From NCBI RefSeq assembly GCF_964204645.1, contig NC_134028.1, forward strand, positions 12,629,001-12,693,000: DNA of 64,000 bases, given 5' to 3'. Positions 62,083-64,000 of the stretch are shown piece after piece. This DNA is from Tubulanus polymorphus. Taxonomy: Eukaryota; Nemertea; Palaeonemertea; Tubulaniformes; Tubulanidae. A program made the translations under genes and the position numbers. Position 1 is the stretch's first letter; each line of letters begins with the position of its first letter. The notes beneath the pieces are model-generated. The model saw only the letters and a list, made by a program, of their open reading frames with translations. It searched no databases and was not told the DNA's origin.

Positions 62083-62442
62083 TTAATCCATTAATAATAA
62101 TCTTGGTTTATTTTCAATGACTTTATCATTTGACTTATTTTCTGGTATGATAGGTTTATTGTCATTGGAATCATATTTATCATCAGATTTGAATTTTGAT
62201 TTATATATTACACTGGATAATATAATAACTGTTACTAATCCAATTGTAATATATAATGTATAATTACTTCCAGCATTAGAAGAATTAGATGGATTATTAT
62301 TTGAATCAATACCAGGTGATTCATTTATATCAGTTAATTTCTTTTTCTTAGCTTTTTTTAATTCTGAAGATCTTTTACCTAATTCTCTTGCCCATTTAAT
62401 TTGTTTTTCAGATCTAACCATTTTCTTTACGCTATCACTCAT
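62083..62442 (-). CDS. Basic/membrane Polinton protein
   Basis: 119 residues, intact. A basic N-terminus (KWARELGKRSSELKKAKKKK, residues ~20-39), a Ser/Asn/Gly linker, and one transmembrane helix (LYITIGLVTVIILSSVIY), followed by an Asp/Lys/Asn tail. Starts at AATAAATG, overlapping the end of the next upstream gene by 8 bp. The KxxxELGKRSxEL pattern recurs in Polintons as I remember them; a minor virion protein is likely. Confidence 0.65.
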   Translation of the reverse strand: MSDSVKKMVRSEKQIKWARELGKRSSELKKAKKKKLTDINESPGIDSNNNPSNSSNAGSNYTLYITIGLVTVIILSSVIYKSKFKSDDKYDSNDNKPIIPENKSNDKVIENKPRLLLMD

Positions 62443-63037
62443 TTATTTTAGTTAATTTTTGTTCTGATTCATTTTCCGTTTCGACGTTTGGTTGTAGTAC
62501 ATCTGTTTCGTTCTTACCTGATTTATATTCCATAGGCTTGATATTCGAAAATGTAATGACGCCAGTAGAAATTAATGTCATAACCGATCCTAATTGAAAT
62601 GAAGCATAACCAACCCATTTTTGTAATTCAGTCATAACTAAATAGTCATTTTTCAAATCACTATATAATTTATTTTCATCATCAATTGGTATTAACTGGT
62701 TACGTAACTTAGAATAACATTTGACAATACCATCTGAAATAGAATCATTTATTCTAGCTTATCTAGCTTCTTCATAAATCTTAAAATATTTTATTACTTT
62801 ATCGGGTTTCATAGTATCTAGTTCTTGATAAGTTAAAATTTTTCCTAAGAAATCCTTAGATTTCCCGCCAGCAATTAATAATTGAAGATGATGCTTACAA
62901 TATAAATAGTATTCATAATCAATATTGTTATTAACTTTAATAGAATTAGAAACAACTGTATCTTTATTATCGCTTATACCCAAATCATCTAATGTTTTTT
63001 CAATATCAATACTATTCTTATTAGATTTCTTTGACAT
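62435..63037 (-). pseudogene. Conserved Polinton protein, one premature stop
   Basis: One frame from 63037 to 62435 is broken only by TAA at 62759-62761 (after KIYEEAR). The start is TATAAATG. N-terminal Ser/Asn/Asp tract, a KHHLQLLIAGGKSKDF block, and after the stop an ISDGIVKCYSKL helix, LYSDLKNDYLVM, and two hydrophobic segments (ASFQLGSVMTLISTGVITF). I recognise the arrangement from other Polintons but know of no function. The internal ATG at 62656 has no start motif, which supports a single gene. Confidence 0.7.
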
Positions 63038-63281
63038 TTATATTAGAGAAAAAAGCGAAAAAAAATATAAGTATTATAAAATGATACCAGTATCTCTTTA
63101 GATTAATACTGGCTTAGTTAAAGGTAAAGAATTTTAGTATTAGTTATTGTTTTTTTAGTATTTTTTATTTGTGATATAAAGTATTCTCTTTTGAAAAGAA
63201 AGTATTAAAAAAACAATAACTAATACTAGCTAGTTGAAGATATGTAATTTTTAATATATTTTATTTGAGATATATTAATCT
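63038..63281. other. Intergenic inverted repeats
   Basis: A perfect 22-bp inverted repeat AGTATTAGTTATTGTTTTTTTA (here 63136-63157) and its complement (63206-63227) enclose 48 bp. A smaller CCAGTAT...ATACTGG pair lies at about 63089-63114. It falls between the HNH gene and the next leftward gene. A terminator for the HNH mRNA or a replication-related hairpin are possibilities. Confidence 0.6.
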
Positions 63282-63959
63282 TTAACCACTCAATAAAGAT
63301 TCAACATATTGTTCATTATTTGGATTATTGTTCCATAATTCAATGAATTTCTTTACTTTCGTTAACTGTTCTAAATATAACTGTAAATCTAGTTTGTCAT
63401 GTTTAATCATATTTTCCTTCTTTTCAAGAGGTCTCAGGTTTTTCCAATTCCAAATTAACTTTTTATCATATTCATCATTCATGTCAAATTTAGATATTGG
63501 TAACACATGATCAATATGAAAATAATTGCCATAATTATTTATATTCATTTTATCATCGAATTGATATATTATCCATGATTTAAAAAATTTATCTGAACAA
63601 TCCAATAAATGTGCTAGTGTAACTGAGTGGTTTTCTTTACTGAATAATTTTGATACTTTAGATCTCAAACATTGTTTCAATTTAAAATTAAAATCTGTAT
63701 GATATTTTTCATTATGATAATTTCTATTATACACTTTAATATGTTCTAAATGATTTTCTTTCCATTTCTTATTTTTATCATTGCGCGATTCAGTATTATT
63801 TCTATAATTTTGTTTGTCACTTAGTTTACTACAAGTTTTACAATAACTTTGCTTACCATCTTTCTGAGTTTTATAATTATAATATTCCGAGAGTTGTTTA
63901 TTTATTTTACATTTAGAACATTTCTTATTGTTTATATTTATAGTTTGTGTACTTTCCAT
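63282..63959 (-). CDS. HNH endonuclease
   Basis: 225 residues, intact. An N-terminal zinc-binding region (CSKCKINKQLSEYY...CKTC, residues ~14-41), a charged middle with Asn/Lys-rich helices, then the HNH core: FHIDHVLPISKFD, WNWKNLRPLEKKENMIKHDK (residues ~145-195). Such HNH proteins are frequent in giant viruses and some Polintons, where they are often free-standing mobile nucleases. Class B module upstream, ending at TATAAATGG, so it is regulated like the protein at 49322. Confidence 0.85.
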   Translation of the reverse strand: MESTQTININNKKCSKCKINKQLSEYYNYKTQKDGKQSYCKTCSKLSDKQNYRNNTESRNDKNKKWKENHLEHIKVYNRNYHNEKYHTDFNFKLKQCLRSKVSKLFSKENHSVTLAHLLDCSDKFFKSWIIYQFDDKMNINNYGNYFHIDHVLPISKFDMNDEYDKKLIWNWKNLRPLEKKENMIKHDKLDLQLYLEQLTKVKKFIELWNNNPNNEQYVESLLSG

Positions 63960-64000
63960 TTATAATATATATTTTTATTAAAAATTGATTAACATTTTAA
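63960..64000 (-). promoter_or_regulatory. Class B promoter-like module
   Basis: Minus strand GTTAATCAATTTTTAATAAA followed by AATATATATTATAAATGG. Only two or three positions differ from the copy before 49322. Confidence 0.75.

Larger units (their letters stand above)
45025..64000. mobile_element. Polinton/Maverick (adintovirus-like) element, right end cut off
   Basis: All the hallmark genes are here: protein-primed family B polymerase, retroviral-type integrase with chromodomain, packaging ATPase, double-jelly-roll major capsid and penton-like protein. Rightward genes fill 45.2-60.0 kb and leftward genes 60.4-64.0 kb. The segment is markedly AT-richer than the rest of the window. No adenain-type protease was found in the part shown. 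Eleven or so one-base frameshifts, five premature stops and two transposon insertions make this copy look dead, unless some frameshifts are assembly errors. Confidence 0.93.

Noticed and set aside
46762-62761. Reassigned TAA codon in the Polinton
   Set aside because: TAA also ends most of its intact genes, so premature TAA codons are better read as mutations.

Overview
The window is non-coding, transposon-rich DNA of a metazoan, most likely a marine invertebrate. The reasons are many short introns, animal-type element families (Ty3/gypsy, Penelope-like, IS630/Tc1-type, Polinton/Maverick, tRNA-derived SINE, many MITEs) and no recognisable host gene anywhere. The species cannot be fixed from the sequence. 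Nearly everything that codes is a mobile element or an integrated virus-like element.

Layout. 1-11.9 kb: no host gene; a tRNA-derived SINE, a dispersed ~1 kb repeat, and three inverted-repeat elements (4074-6421, 7680-9169, 9290-11307), the last carrying a nested TTAA-flanked palindrome. 11976-41714: one IS630/Tc1-type DNA transposon with ~226-bp terminal inverted repeats, opened by two later insertions in its left terminal repeat. These are a very young Ty3/gypsy LTR retrotransposon (12127-21556, target duplication GAAG) and a 10.9-kb element with a 9-bp duplication (21618-32506). The latter holds the end of a ULP1-protease/PHD-finger gene, Penelope-like fragments with a hammerhead-ribozyme-like core, a 42-bp minisatellite and a long array of short repeats. 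The transposase gene itself runs from 41332 down to 35398 in about seven exons and ends in a PHD finger; at least seven MITE-like insertions lie in its introns.

41.7-44.8 kb: no gene seen. 44.8-64.0 kb: a strongly AT-rich Polinton/Maverick-type (adintovirus-like) element, left side complete, right side cut by the window edge. Left-hand genes read rightwards: protein-primed DNA polymerase, a small OB-fold-like protein, penton-like protein, several small membrane proteins, a conserved 376-aa protein, a large coiled-coil/membrane protein, double-jelly-roll major capsid protein, and a zinc-finger protein. Right-hand genes read leftwards: HNH nuclease, two membrane/virion-type proteins, retroviral-type integrase with chromodomain, and packaging ATPase. 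The two sets converge on a duplicated intergenic module at 60.0-60.45 kb. Replication (polymerase), integration (integrase), packaging (ATPase) and capsid genes are all recognisable; a maturation protease was not found in the part shown. About eleven one-base frameshifts and five premature TAA stops break many of these genes, and two DNA transposons sit in one of them, so this copy looks inactive as sequenced.

The strongest observations are: a shared start-codon-overlapping promoter motif (TAAATG) with two upstream classes across the Polinton; a textbook -1 frameshift signal in the young retrotransposon; an IS630-type transposase fused to a PHD finger whose element and short relative both sit in CTAG targets; and a nest of insertions whose order and empty sites can be read directly within this window.
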